Shown piece after piece: positions 9,801 through 18,156 of a DNA stretch of 64,000 bases. This DNA comes from Pedobacter sp. KBW06 (GTDB taxonomy: Bacteria; Bacteroidota; Bacteroidia; Sphingobacteriales; Sphingobacteriaceae): contig NZ_QAJL01000005.1 of assembly GCF_003852525.1 (NCBI RefSeq), positions 284,853 through 348,852 on the forward strand. The letters run 5' to 3'. The number at the start of each line of letters is the position of its first letter. Position 1 is the first letter of the stretch. Below the pieces are notes generated by a model. The model saw nothing but the letters and a program-made list of their open reading frames with translations. It searched no databases and had not been told where the DNA came from. The translations under genes were made by a program, and so were the position numbers.

Positions 9801-12800
9801 GGAACCGTTTCCCCGGTCCTGAATTCTACCTCCACACCACAGTTCGGGATTTTAAACATCAACAATACAGGAGGGGTATTCCCCAGTGTAGACTGGACCG
9901 TGCAACTTGGCTTTACCGTGGGCACGGGTGCCTTATTTGGTGGCGGAAGCTCCACACATAATTTTCAGGGATCAGTAACGAATAACGGAACCATTTCCAG
10001 TTCGGGAACGCTGAATTTTATTCCTCCAGCCACTGCAACGCTCAACCTGGGAACCAATTTCTCCAGCACCGGAACCGTTGTGTTTGGTGGAGCGGGAGCA
10101 GTGACCATGGCCGGAACTCCGGGCAGCATGAAAGATGTATTGATTTCCAATACCAATGCCGCCGGAATCAGCCCTTCTTCCAACTGGACGCTGACCAATA
10201 ACCTGAGCATCGGCACGGGAGCCATCCTCAATGCTGGTACCAGAACCTATCTGATTGCCGGAAACATCATTAACAACGGCACGATAAACGCAGGAACATC
10301 TATTTTTAGCCTTAACGGTTCGGCGGTTCAGGACATTTATTCTCCTTCAGCATTTTATAAACTGACACTCAACAATAGCGGGGGAACAGTGAGCATCTCT
10401 TCAAACGTGACAGTAAATGATGCCCTGACCTTTACACTTGGAAAAATACAAACAGGTTCTTTTGTGGTCATTCAGCCTGCTTCCGGATCGGTTAGCGGAG
10501 CGGCACAACTGACCGGATGGGTTAACGGGAATTTCCGGAAAAACATAGCGACCGGTAATACCAGCAGGGTCTTTGAGATTGGAAATGCATCGAGTTACCT
10601 TCCGGTTTCTTTGAGCTTTACAGGCGTAAGTGTCGCCGGAGACCTGACCGTATCGACCATTACCGGGGATCATCCGAGTATCGGCAATTCCAGGATCAAC
10701 GCATCAAAAAGTGTAAACCGGTACTGGACGATGAGCAACAGCGGAATCGCTTTTACTACGGTGAATGTCACACTGAATTACCTGGCGGCTGATGTAGATG
10801 CAGGTGCAAATACCAATGCTTTTGTATTGGGTGGATACGCTGGCGGTGCCTGGGTATATCCAATGGTGGGCTCGGTTACATCCACAAGTCTGACCGCTTC
10901 CGGTTTAACCGCATTTGGAGATTTTCAAATTGGAGAGCTGACCATTTCCATCAAAACATGGGATGGCGGAGCAGGAACTGCCAACTGGGGCGATGCCGCA
11001 AACTGGAATACTGACGGGGTGCCGGTGGCAACGGACAATGTGCAGCTCACCGGACCTTATACCATCAACATCAATGTTGCCGCAGTAACCAAAGACCTGA
11101 TCCTGAGTGATCCGGGGCTTTTGCTGACCACCAATGCCGGAAACTCGTTGTCGGTATCGGGAAATATGACACTCGCGGCAGGAACCTTCAATACGGCAGC
11201 TTCATTTCCAACAGTCACCGGACTGATCGACCTTTCGGGCGGAACGGTTGGATTTACCGGATCTTCTTCTCAGACCATTCCAGCCTACAATTATTATAAC
11301 CTGAGCAGCAGCGGCACCGGGGCCAGGGTTTTGGCCTCAACCGGAACCATCGGCATTTCTAATACTTTTAGTCCCGGAACAAATGCCTATACGGTTACAG
11401 GTAGTACGGTTAACTATAATGGTTCGGGGGCACAAAATGTGGCGGCTTCTGTTTACAACCAGCTAACGTTAAGTACAGGAGGCCTGAAATCCTTTTCTTC
11501 CGGTGTAACGGGCATTGCGGGAGCCATAACGATAAGTCCGCCAGCCACAGCAGATGCAGTAGCAAATGCCGGAACCATCAGCTATAACGGGACTTCGGCC
11601 CAGACAGTGCTGTCCATGAACTATTACAATCTGGATGGCGCAAATGCGGCAGGGCTAACCTTGCTGGATGCGAATCTGAGCAATAACCTGACGGTAAGCA
11701 GTGGCACAATGAGCATGGGAAACAGTGCTACCGTACAGAAAATTACCGTAAATGGAAACCTGTCTGTTGCCAGTGGCGCAACCTTTGGCGTTTCCGCTTC
11801 TTCGGATGCCACACACTTATTAACGATAGGGGGCAATGTAGTTAACAGCGGAACCTTTAACCTCCGCCAGGATGCGAACAGCCTATGTAATGTGATTTTC
11901 AGTAAAAATGGAAACCAGACGATTTCAGGAGCAGGAGCGGTGACTTCCTTCAACAACATTACCACCAATATGGGATCCGTAAACACCAATTCGCTGGAAG
12001 TAACTGCGGCAGGTTTTTCTGCACCTAATGGTTTTCTGACTTTAAATAACGGTTCATTTAACCTGAACAACTCCGGATTAACCATCAGTCCGTTTTTAGC
12101 CGATATTACTGATGTTCCTTACCTGGTTCCTGCCAGCTCCGGCTTGTGGGTAAATGCAGGAACGATTAATTCTGCCAATATGAACTGGACCATTGCCGGA
12201 CAGGTTAAGGTAACAGGAGGCACAATGAACATCGGAACTACAGCCGGAAACAATGCACTGGCACTGGACCAGGCAAGGATTACGGTAAATGGTGGAAACC
12301 TCAACATTGCCGCTGCCATTGGAAATCCGGCAGCCGCATGGCAATATGAGATGCAGGGAGGACAAACCACGCTGAATACCGCAGGAAGTACAACTGCCGG
12401 GCTTGCGCCTTTCCAGATGGATGCCGCAGGCGCTGCCTTCAGTATGTCGGCCGGGACGCTGGTGATCCAGAATTCCGGAGGTACGGCTGGTCAGAATCTG
12501 GGCTATACCAACCTCAGTACAGGAGGAACAGGTTTTACCGGCGGCACCTTACAAATGGGCAATGGATCTACTGCCGCGGCCACAACAATGAACATCAATG
12601 CACTGAATCCGATCTATAATCTGACGGTAGGAAGCAGCAATACCACTGTGCCATTGCAATCTGCGTTAACGGTAAGCAATAACGTAACGGTAACTGCCGG
12701 AACGCTGGACATCAATACAAGAACTCTAAAAATAGGTGGGAACATCAGCAACAGCGGAAGTTTTATCGTGAGCAATGGAATGATTGAGATGAACGGCTCA

Positions 12801-14366
12801 GCGCTGCAAAGTATTCCTGCGGCGGCTTTTACCGGAAACCTGATTAAAAACCTAAAGATCAACAATGCTGCGGGCGTGAATCTGGGCGGGCCATTAAGCC
12901 TGAGCGATATTTTACTCGTGAGCAATGGGCAGTTTGCCTCTGCAGGCAACCTGACACTACTGTCTTCTGCTACTCAAACGGCTTTGATCGATGGAAGCGG
13001 GACAGGCACGGTATCCGGAAATGTAACAATGCAACGTTACCTGATTGCCGGTTTTGGTTATAAATATTTTAGTCCGCCTGTACAGAATGCAACGGTGAAT
13101 AGCTTTGCTTCGACAGTAGACCTCAATGCGACATTCCCGAATTTCTACAATTATATTGAGGATAAAGTAAGCAGCGGATTTACATCCTATACCAATCCTT
13201 CAAGTCCTTTGGTTCCTTTACAAGGCTATGCCGCCGATTTTGGTTCTTCTATGGCCCCAAAAACAGTGAGCATAAGCGGTCCGGTAAATAACGGAACCAT
13301 GTCTGCTACTTTGTACAACCATAATCAGCTGTACACCAAAGGTTTTAACCTTGTCGGAAATCCTTATCCATCACCCATCAACTGGGATGCTGCTTCGGGT
13401 TTAACGAAGACAAACATCGACAATGCAGTCTACTTCTTTAATTCAGGTACAGTGAGTCAATATACTGGTGCTTACAGCACTTATATTAACGGCGTATCCA
13501 GTGATGGGATTGCAGGACCGGTCATTGCCTCGATGCAGGGATTCTTTGTCCATGTTTCTGATGGCAGCTATCCGGTAACCGGAACGCTGGCCATGAACAA
13601 CAATGTCAGGGTAAATGACTTGTCGCCGGTTTTCCATAAATCTATGGCCGCCCGTATGGACGCACAAAATTCCGTTCCAAGGATGTTGCTAAGATTGAGT
13701 GCCGGTTTTGCTGACCACAGCAATTCTTCCGATCCGCTGGTATTGTATTCAAACCAGGGCGCAGGACGCAACTTCGACAAAGCCCGCGATGCCATCAAAC
13801 TGATGAACATCGACGAGCTCTTGCCAAATGTATATTCCATCGGTGCCGATGCTTCCAAACTGGTCGTGAAAGCGCTGGAAGGTGTGGACACCAGCACAGT
13901 AATCCCTCTGGGCATAGAAACCCATAGAGATGGAAATGTAGTGTTTAACCTGCGGAACCTGGAGAACTGGCCTGCGGGGCTAAATCTTTACCTGAGGGAT
14001 GCAGTAACCGGAACTAACCAGAACCTGCAGCAGAATCCGGTATATACGGTAAGCCTGAAGAAAGGTGTGCTGGAGAACCGCTTCTCTTTACGCACCATGG
14101 CCGCTAAAGATGTAATTGACGGCAGTGGAGATGTCTATACCGTTTTCGGTTCCAACGGCGGTTTATTTCTGAGGATCAAACTCATGGACGAACAATCGGG
14201 TTATTTACTGATCAGTAATGTTTTAGGACAGGTCATCTCACGTAAAAAAATAGAAGGAAACGGGGTGTACCCGCTGGAACAGCTGACACCAAATATCGTC
14301 TACCTCGTTAGCTTTATTACCACTAAAAAGACACATACCACTAAAGTGCAAATCACCGGAAAATGA
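3843..14366 (+). CDS. Giant modular adhesin-like protein (3507 aa) with T9SS-type sorting tail
   Basis: The signal peptide ends near FQAGAQS. Order of modules: an N-terminal beta domain (to about residue 235), a fibronectin type III domain (about 236-320), a LamG/concanavalin-like domain (about 335-545), an Ig/PKD-like domain (about 552-620), then some 2700 residues of Gly/Thr/Asn-rich beta-solenoid. The solenoid has repeated units such as SGTFTAGTGTV..SG....F.NLT. It restarts three times with a W-x-G-x-x-x-x-x-W..A.NW motif near residues 627, 1465 and 2371. A separate C-terminal module (from about 3050) and a final 80 residues resembling the T9SS type A tail (LLISNVLGQVI, ending KVQITGK) follow. 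I infer export by T9SS and surface attachment. It overlaps the next gene by ATGA, so co-translation is likely. Ligand unknown. Confidence 0.85.
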   Translation: MKKNILYKGVIACVVLIFLSFQAGAQSVTNYTFAGTNGTFTALTSPNATTWTGSTDDGVSALIPIGFDFWYMGVRYTNVSASTNGWVAMGSVPTDFVYTNSLSTGGSPRPVIAPLWDDLDIVSTANVTYKTSGTAGSRIFTLQYLNVKWNYLALGAVCSFQVNFYESSGKVEYVYRSDALAALSPTASIGLTATTTGSGNYLSVNNPGTSVSSTAEASVTTKRITGRTYTFTPPIPIAPGSLSFTAIGNLTMTLNWTDLSSNERGFVIYRSTDGTNYSFVTQVAAGATSSVQSGLTTGTTYYWRVYAITEGGLSTALSGTQATSCNGPVISQFPSGLTSYYKFEGNANDAAGSNSGTFQGGTPVQTTDRYGITNKAYTLNGTTNYISTTTAYTNPNTFSISIWFKTNTSIGGVLGGFSSLQTGTGGNRDRVIYMTGTGVLYFGLAPGSVKKYVNTTAAYNDGNWHMATATLGAGGMRLYVDGSLAANDPTVTTGESYTGYWRIGHDDISTWPSEPSSDFFQGTLDDAVLYQRELSASEIGVLYNSADGAGSNAPVCAGSSLNLTATTVSGATYAWTGPNGFTSALQNPVITYSAAFAGTYTVQVTIPGCAVPSVAYVRVLSTGTSGQWTGNISTDWANAANWCDGVLPTSTTDVVITSGATRMPNISTSVSSRSLTINSGATLTLTGTGTLNVAGTLTNNGTFTNTGTVNFNGTGGQQTFAGISSFFNLTASNSTGLLLPAATTVSNNLTIAAGILNANNFNLTVTGNWINNVNSTAFTGGTGTVTFNGSTAQSIAGTASTTFNNLTILNTGSTVTLGINQIISGNLSVSTGTLDLDAFTANRATAGGILTVANNAILKVGGTNTYPTNYSTNTLVLASTVEYSGTSQTVSNQSYGNLRLSSSSGAAVKTFPATAMTVLGNLISVQGAGTSVTYTAAAAVTVTGNVSIGAGTTFNGASFSHNVGGNWANAGTFNGNTGTVVFTGAGTTVSGAGTQNFNNLTIAASMVAFSAEGLSLTGNLATTGAGSFTQASGGTLTMSGTGTTISGTDISPDNLNITGTVTTASSIILTGNLSISGTFTASAGTITMSGTTKSISGAGGKNLYMLSVTGTVSTAVSFSIASGLTVYGSLTGTAGTATFTGTSTLSGTANLFNTTINGTSLQLSANAVLGVAGALTLTAGTLNVSSTPNTVNFNGSGAQSINALTYSNLTFSTGGTKTAAGGVTVNNDITIGTGTTFVSGNFTHSVYNNWNNNGTFTAGTGTVQFLGVQNSNISGATTFNILTVNNSAATVAVTLLSNVSVATVNMTLGTLLTGTNTLTITTTRTGNGIILGTITRNHAFAALTAYAFEGPNNLITFTLPVAINSVTVSVATGPISDFPFGGSISRVYNITVPSGTYVGATLRLHYEDAELNGNAEATMALWRYNGSSWNSSGKTGNDATANYVEQALLLDISNRWTLSASANVVQWNGSVSSDWNTVANWTVTQGSASRPPAATDVVNLGTVTFTNQPVINTAVTVRNINFGSVKAVALSLVSGGSLSSTAVKGTWSANATHSIDAGNQTVSIGGDLALSDGTSGHAINLSMGTGSVTISGSLTESGGANITFNGAGNLSIGGDFNYSSGTFTAGTGTVTYSGAANQVLGVVNYNHLTINKSAANIAVGSALSVNGNLTVTAGELDNNAVMTIAGNVSIAASATLQNNSTLMVGGNWTNAGTYNSSASGTSVVFNGTGTQSISASTFNNLEINKPVGSLAVLTGDVTLKGNLTGTSGTLDIKSFFFNRDVAGGTATIANAGTLIIGADNAPNKFANYVLGTSSTVIFNGLSTQHLLLPGLVYGNITFSNAGLKSLLTPISIKGTLQIDNGATLDGGSNTISLNGNWLNNGTFTPSTSTVLFTGTTKNITGNTTFNKATVPGSYTILNDVTFNGLLNITSTGSLSGGSTINTTMNSDLINSGTLFTLGTTTFTGNVVQTVNLINAVQTVAMTVNFNGTVSPVLNSTSTPQFGILNINNTGGVFPSVDWTVQLGFTVGTGALFGGGSSTHNFQGSVTNNGTISSSGTLNFIPPATATLNLGTNFSSTGTVVFGGAGAVTMAGTPGSMKDVLISNTNAAGISPSSNWTLTNNLSIGTGAILNAGTRTYLIAGNIINNGTINAGTSIFSLNGSAVQDIYSPSAFYKLTLNNSGGTVSISSNVTVNDALTFTLGKIQTGSFVVIQPASGSVSGAAQLTGWVNGNFRKNIATGNTSRVFEIGNASSYLPVSLSFTGVSVAGDLTVSTITGDHPSIGNSRINASKSVNRYWTMSNSGIAFTTVNVTLNYLAADVDAGANTNAFVLGGYAGGAWVYPMVGSVTSTSLTASGLTAFGDFQIGELTISIKTWDGGAGTANWGDAANWNTDGVPVATDNVQLTGPYTININVAAVTKDLILSDPGLLLTTNAGNSLSVSGNMTLAAGTFNTAASFPTVTGLIDLSGGTVGFTGSSSQTIPAYNYYNLSSSGTGARVLASTGTIGISNTFSPGTNAYTVTGSTVNYNGSGAQNVAASVYNQLTLSTGGLKSFSSGVTGIAGAITISPPATADAVANAGTISYNGTSAQTVLSMNYYNLDGANAAGLTLLDANLSNNLTVSSGTMSMGNSATVQKITVNGNLSVASGATFGVSASSDATHLLTIGGNVVNSGTFNLRQDANSLCNVIFSKNGNQTISGAGAVTSFNNITTNMGSVNTNSLEVTAAGFSAPNGFLTLNNGSFNLNNSGLTISPFLADITDVPYLVPASSGLWVNAGTINSANMNWTIAGQVKVTGGTMNIGTTAGNNALALDQARITVNGGNLNIAAAIGNPAAAWQYEMQGGQTTLNTAGSTTAGLAPFQMDAAGAAFSMSAGTLVIQNSGGTAGQNLGYTNLSTGGTGFTGGTLQMGNGSTAAATTMNINALNPIYNLTVGSSNTTVPLQSALTVSNNVTVTAGTLDINTRTLKIGGNISNSGSFIVSNGMIEMNGSALQSIPAAAFTGNLIKNLKINNAAGVNLGGPLSLSDILLVSNGQFASAGNLTLLSSATQTALIDGSGTGTVSGNVTMQRYLIAGFGYKYFSPPVQNATVNSFASTVDLNATFPNFYNYIEDKVSSGFTSYTNPSSPLVPLQGYAADFGSSMAPKTVSISGPVNNGTMSATLYNHNQLYTKGFNLVGNPYPSPINWDAASGLTKTNIDNAVYFFNSGTVSQYTGAYSTYINGVSSDGIAGPVIASMQGFFVHVSDGSYPVTGTLAMNNNVRVNDLSPVFHKSMAARMDAQNSVPRMLLRLSAGFADHSNSSDPLVLYSNQGAGRNFDKARDAIKLMNIDELLPNVYSIGADASKLVVKALEGVDTSTVIPLGIETHRDGNVVFNLRNLENWPAGLNLYLRDAVTGTNQNLQQNPVYTVSLKKGVLENRFSLRTMAAKDVIDGSGDVYTVFGSNGGLFLRIKLMDEQSGYLLISNVLGQVISRKKIEGNGVYPLEQLTPNIVYLVSFITTKKTHTTKVQITGK

Positions 14367-14893
14367 GGAAGATAAGAATAACCATATACAGTATCGTTTT
14401 ACCAGGCTTGTTGCTGGCCGCTGTATCTTCAAAGGCACAGCGCAAGTTTGCAGCACTGGGTCCGGAAAATCCTCCGAGACCAGTGGTGATCTATGTAAAT
14501 CCGGCACAGGGCCTGCAGTTTGGCGCCTTTTACCAGGGAGGTACGGGCGGATCGGTGATCATTTATCCCAACGGATCGAGGTCGACAACGGGAAGTGTGA
14601 TTCAGACCAATCAGGGCGTCTCTTTTTCACCTGCAATTTTTGAGGTAGATGCAGAGCCCGGTACACTCGTGACGATTGTTAATGGTCCGGATGTGACGCT
14701 GAATGGAAGCAACGGTGGGAGCATCACCCTGCACATCGGAAGTTCCGATCCCGGGAGCCCTTTCATCGCCACCCAGACTTCGCCGGGAAGAACACAAATC
14801 AGAATCGGAGGGACGCTGACCCTGACCAATCCCCTGGCCAATCCACCCGGAAATTATAGCGGTACTTTTTCTGTGACTTTTATTCAACCCTGA
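14363..14893 (+). CDS. Second DUF4402 protein, candidate minor pilin-like subunit
   Basis: A 176-residue protein with a signal peptide (to about SSKAQR) and a DUF4402 beta-sandwich: GLQFGAFYQGGTGGSVIIYPNG, a central VTIVNGPDVTL, and the closing GNYSGTFSVTFIQP. The start codon overlaps the adhesin stop (ATGA), and the usher-like gene starts 3 bases after its stop, so all are translated as one unit. It differs from the first DUF4402 protein (2424-2930) by an extra Pro-rich N-terminal stretch, LGPENPPRP. I infer a minor, tip or anchor subunit; the sequence does not decide which. Confidence 0.82.
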   Translation: MRKIRITIYSIVLPGLLLAAVSSKAQRKFAALGPENPPRPVVIYVNPAQGLQFGAFYQGGTGGSVIIYPNGSRSTTGSVIQTNQGVSFSPAIFEVDAEPGTLVTIVNGPDVTLNGSNGGSITLHIGSSDPGSPFIATQTSPGRTQIRIGGTLTLTNPLANPPGNYSGTFSVTFIQP

Positions 14894-14896
14894 TTT

Positions 14897-17800
14897 ATGT
14901 ATGGAGCCGACCTCAATATATGTAAAGAAAGAACAAAGCAGTTCCTGAAGCTCAGTGCTTTGGTATTCGGCTTTTTTGCTTTTACGGCCGGTCATGCTGT
15001 TGCTCAGTTGAGTCAGGATCAGGAAGAAATTTCTGTTTTTCTGAATGTACAGCGTGTAGGTGCTGCGGAAATCCCGGCAGTGATTCAGGAGGATAAAGTC
15101 TGGCTGCCGGTAGTGGAGCTTTTTAATTTTCTGAAGATTCGGTATGAGCTTTCTAAAAGCAGGGATTCCATCTCCGGAACATTCATCAGCCCTGATTCCA
15201 AATACCTGATCGACCGAAAGAATCAGGTCATCCTATATGGAGAACAACATTATGATTTAAAACCCGGAGAACTAATCAAAACCAGCAGCGGACTTTATCT
15301 GCAATCGGATCTTTTTGCTAAGCTATTCGGTTTAAACTGTGTATTCAGCTTTAGAAACCTCTCGGTAGTGCTAAGTACCGACCTGGAATTACCCGTACTT
15401 CGAGAAATGCGGCAGGAACAGATGCGGAATAACCTGAACAGGCTGAGCGGCATATTTAAAGCAGATACCGTGATCGGCAGAAATTATCCGTTGTTTTACT
15501 TTGGTACAGCAGACTATTCGGCACTGACTTCGGCGGGAAATAAGGGCACACCTCAGGATGCCAGGGTAAGCCTGGGTTTGGGCGGAATGGTGGCCGGAGG
15601 GGAAACGAATGTGGTGCTGAATTACCATAACAATCAGGGCTTCTCCGGTCGCCAGCAATATTACCTCTGGCGGTATGTGGACAACGACATGCGTTATGCC
15701 AAACAGTTTTTGGCGGGTAAGATTCAGGGGCAGTCGATCTCCTCCATTTACTCACCGGTGATCGGGGTCCAGGTTACCAATGCGCCGACCACCTATAGGC
15801 GTTCTTTCGGTACGTATACTTTAAATAACAAGACAGAACCCAACTGGATGGTAGAGCTTTATGTAAATGGTGTACTCATCAATTATGTCAAGGCGGATGC
15901 TTCCGGATTCTTCACCTTTAATGTGCCCCTGGTGTATGGCAATACCGTGATCAAGCTACGTTATTATGGCCCTTACGGGGAAGAACGTACTACGGAACAG
16001 AACATCAGCATTCCCTTTAATTTTTTGCCGGAGAAGGAGTTTGAATATACGGCGAGTTCCGGAATCCTGGAAGAAGCAGGACATGCAAAGTTTGCCCGTC
16101 TGAGCACCAATTACGGCCTGAGTCGCAGCATCACGGTTGGAGGTGGAATTGAATACCTTTCCTCGGTTACTTCGGGTTCTAAGATCCCTTTTGTCAATAC
16201 CTCGGTTCGTTTACTGTCCAATCTGTTGTTTTCTGCAGAGTACGACCATGATGTGCGTTCCAGAGCGATCTTGAGCTATAACCTGCCTTCTGGCCTGCAG
16301 ATTGAACTGAACAATAGCTGGTATAAGAAAGGGCAGACAGCCATTAACAATACTTTTGTCGAAGACCGGAAGCTGGCGCTTTCTTTTCCGATCCGCGGAA
16401 GGCATTTTTCGGCCTATACCCAGCTCAGTTTACAGCAGATCCTGCTCGAGAATACCAGGTATACACTGGCCAACTGGATGCTCTCTGCCGCGGTTGGCAG
16501 CATCAATGCCAGTGCAGCTACCTATTCTGTATTTCTTAAAGGAGCAGATGCTTATGTGTATACCAATTATTCCCTTGCGTTAAGGGCCTTCAGGAACCTG
16601 CTGATCACTCAACAGCTGCAATATGAATATACGGGCAACAAAGTGATTGGTGTAAAAACAGAGCTGGAAAAGCGGGTTTTCAGAAGTGGTTACCTGAACC
16701 TTTCCTATGAAAAGAATTTTGCCAGTGACATCACCAATATTGAACTCGGTTTGAGGTATGATTTCTCTTTTGCACAAACCCGGGTATCTGTGCGGAAAAG
16801 CAACGACCTGATCCGCTCTTTACAAGGCATCAGCGGAAGCCTGATTCATGACGGGAAATCAGGATTCACCAATTTTAACAATTATACAAGCGTAGGTAAG
16901 GGCGCTGTGCTGCTGATTCCTTATCTGGATATGAACGGGAACGGCAGGCGCGATAAAGATGAACCTAAAGCGGAAGGCCTGAAAGTGAGGATCAATGGCG
17001 GCCGGATCAAACAATCGGTAAAAGACACGACCATTCAGATTACCGATCTGGAAGCCTATACCAATTACAACATTGAGCTGGATGGCTCTGGTTTTGACAG
17101 GCTGGCCTGGAAATTCCCTAAAGCCAATTATACGGTAGTGATTGACCCGAACTATGTAAAGAATGTAGAAGTTCCCATCTCCGTGTTTGGAGAAGCCTCT
17201 GGAAGGGTGACCCTGAAAGATGGGGCAGAGGAAACAGGGCAGGGGAATGTGATTCTAAACTTTTACAACGAGCATGCTAAAAAAGTAGGACAAACGGTTT
17301 CTGAGGCCGATGGCTATTTCTCTTATCTCGGCTTGCTTCCGGGTAAGTATAAAGTGGAAATGGATCCCGCGCAATTGCGACTGATGGACCTGAAGGGAGA
17401 AACTCCGGCAATTCCGTTTGTGATTGTGAGGACTATAGACGGTGATCTGGTGAACAACCTTGACATGCGGACTACTCCGGTTGCACCATCAAAAGCAGAC
17501 AGTGCTGTTGTGCCTGCAGTTAAAGTAGTGCCGGAGCAACCGGCAAAACCTGTTGAAGAACCGGAGTCTTATCCAATTGGTTCACTGACAGTCCAGGCTG
17601 CACATTTTAAATTTCCAATGGCCAGGAATTCACAGCGTATTTTATTAAAATACTATAAAAATGTAGTCATTGTTCCTACCAAATGGGTTTATTACGACAT
17701 TCAGATCAGGGGTGTCAGAGATCTGGAAGAAGCGAACGAGATCATCAAAAAGATCAAATTGATCGGCTTCCCCGATGCTTATGTCCTGAAACCGGCTATT

Positions 17801-18130
17801 CCGGCCAAACCATCTCCCCGCGTTGCCCCGGTTCCGGCACCCCCTGTGGTTGTTCCTGCTCCTGTTCCTCCTGTAGAACCGGTTGGGCCGCCTTCACCTG
17901 GCTCGATTACCATTCAGGCCGCGCATTTTAAACTTCCAATGGCTAAGGTTTGTCAGGCTATTTTATCCAGGTATTATCAGAATGTGGTTATTGTTCCTAC
18001 CAAATGGGTCTACTACAACATCCAGATCAGGAATGTTAAAGACAGGAAGGAAGCGAAAGCCATCATTAAGCGGATCCGGCCACTGGGCTTCCCTAAAGCT
18101 TATGTGTTAAAATCTGTTTCGCCAGAATAA
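14897..18130 (+). CDS. Usher-like outer-membrane protein with SdrD-like and two SPOR-like domains
   Basis: A 1077-residue protein with a signal peptide ending near AVAQLS. The N-terminal 150 residues resemble an usher N-domain and end in a charged LREMRQEQMR stretch before a long beta-barrel-like region. Residues about 318-370 (VELYVNGVLINYVKADASGF, then GNTVIKLRYYGPYGE) match the plug-type Ig domain of FimD-like ushers. After the barrel come DMNGNGRRDKDEP (near 678), an SdrD/Cna-B-like domain, and a carboxypeptidase-regulatory-like domain (near 767). Two SPOR-like domains (about 895-965 and 1002-1072) are joined by a Pro-rich linker. SPOR domains bind denuded peptidoglycan. I infer an outer-membrane assembly pore for the DUF4402 subunits, tethered to the cell wall. 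The usher assignment is by motif and context, not by full alignment. Confidence 0.75.
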   Translation: MYGADLNICKERTKQFLKLSALVFGFFAFTAGHAVAQLSQDQEEISVFLNVQRVGAAEIPAVIQEDKVWLPVVELFNFLKIRYELSKSRDSISGTFISPDSKYLIDRKNQVILYGEQHYDLKPGELIKTSSGLYLQSDLFAKLFGLNCVFSFRNLSVVLSTDLELPVLREMRQEQMRNNLNRLSGIFKADTVIGRNYPLFYFGTADYSALTSAGNKGTPQDARVSLGLGGMVAGGETNVVLNYHNNQGFSGRQQYYLWRYVDNDMRYAKQFLAGKIQGQSISSIYSPVIGVQVTNAPTTYRRSFGTYTLNNKTEPNWMVELYVNGVLINYVKADASGFFTFNVPLVYGNTVIKLRYYGPYGEERTTEQNISIPFNFLPEKEFEYTASSGILEEAGHAKFARLSTNYGLSRSITVGGGIEYLSSVTSGSKIPFVNTSVRLLSNLLFSAEYDHDVRSRAILSYNLPSGLQIELNNSWYKKGQTAINNTFVEDRKLALSFPIRGRHFSAYTQLSLQQILLENTRYTLANWMLSAAVGSINASAATYSVFLKGADAYVYTNYSLALRAFRNLLITQQLQYEYTGNKVIGVKTELEKRVFRSGYLNLSYEKNFASDITNIELGLRYDFSFAQTRVSVRKSNDLIRSLQGISGSLIHDGKSGFTNFNNYTSVGKGAVLLIPYLDMNGNGRRDKDEPKAEGLKVRINGGRIKQSVKDTTIQITDLEAYTNYNIELDGSGFDRLAWKFPKANYTVVIDPNYVKNVEVPISVFGEASGRVTLKDGAEETGQGNVILNFYNEHAKKVGQTVSEADGYFSYLGLLPGKYKVEMDPAQLRLMDLKGETPAIPFVIVRTIDGDLVNNLDMRTTPVAPSKADSAVVPAVKVVPEQPAKPVEEPESYPIGSLTVQAAHFKFPMARNSQRILLKYYKNVVIVPTKWVYYDIQIRGVRDLEEANEIIKKIKLIGFPDAYVLKPAIPAKPSPRVAPVPAPPVVVPAPVPPVEPVGPPSPGSITIQAAHFKLPMAKVCQAILSRYYQNVVIVPTKWVYYNIQIRNVKDRKEAKAIIKRIRPLGFPKAYVLKSVSPE
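17575..18127 (+). repeat. Tandem duplication encoding two SPOR-like domains
   Basis: Two segments of about 210 bases (17579-17791 and 17901-18113) share strong DNA identity, for example GTTCCTACCAAATGGGT in both at 17669 and 17995. Both encode V-Q-A-A-H-F-K, VVIVPTKWVYY and GFP-AYVLK. They are separated by a Pro/Val/Ala-rich linker. The identity points to a fairly recent internal duplication of one SPOR unit. Confidence 0.8.
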
Positions 18131-18148
18131 GCCGAATTGCTATATTTG
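18117..18148 (+). promoter_or_regulatory. Putative promoter of the YjbR-family gene
   Basis: TATATTTG at 18141-18148 fits TAnnTTTG exactly. TTTC at 18117-18120, 20 bases upstream, differs by one base from the -33 TTTG. The predicted start of transcription would fall almost on the ATG at 18157, giving a nearly leaderless message, so this is tentative. Confidence 0.35.
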
Positions 18149-18156
18149 AGATTGAT

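Noticed and set aside
5687..12949. Several minus-strand frames of 70-239 codons with Val/Pro/Leu-rich products
   Set aside because: Antisense shadows of the repetitive adhesin gene, caused by its Thr/Gly/Asn codon bias.
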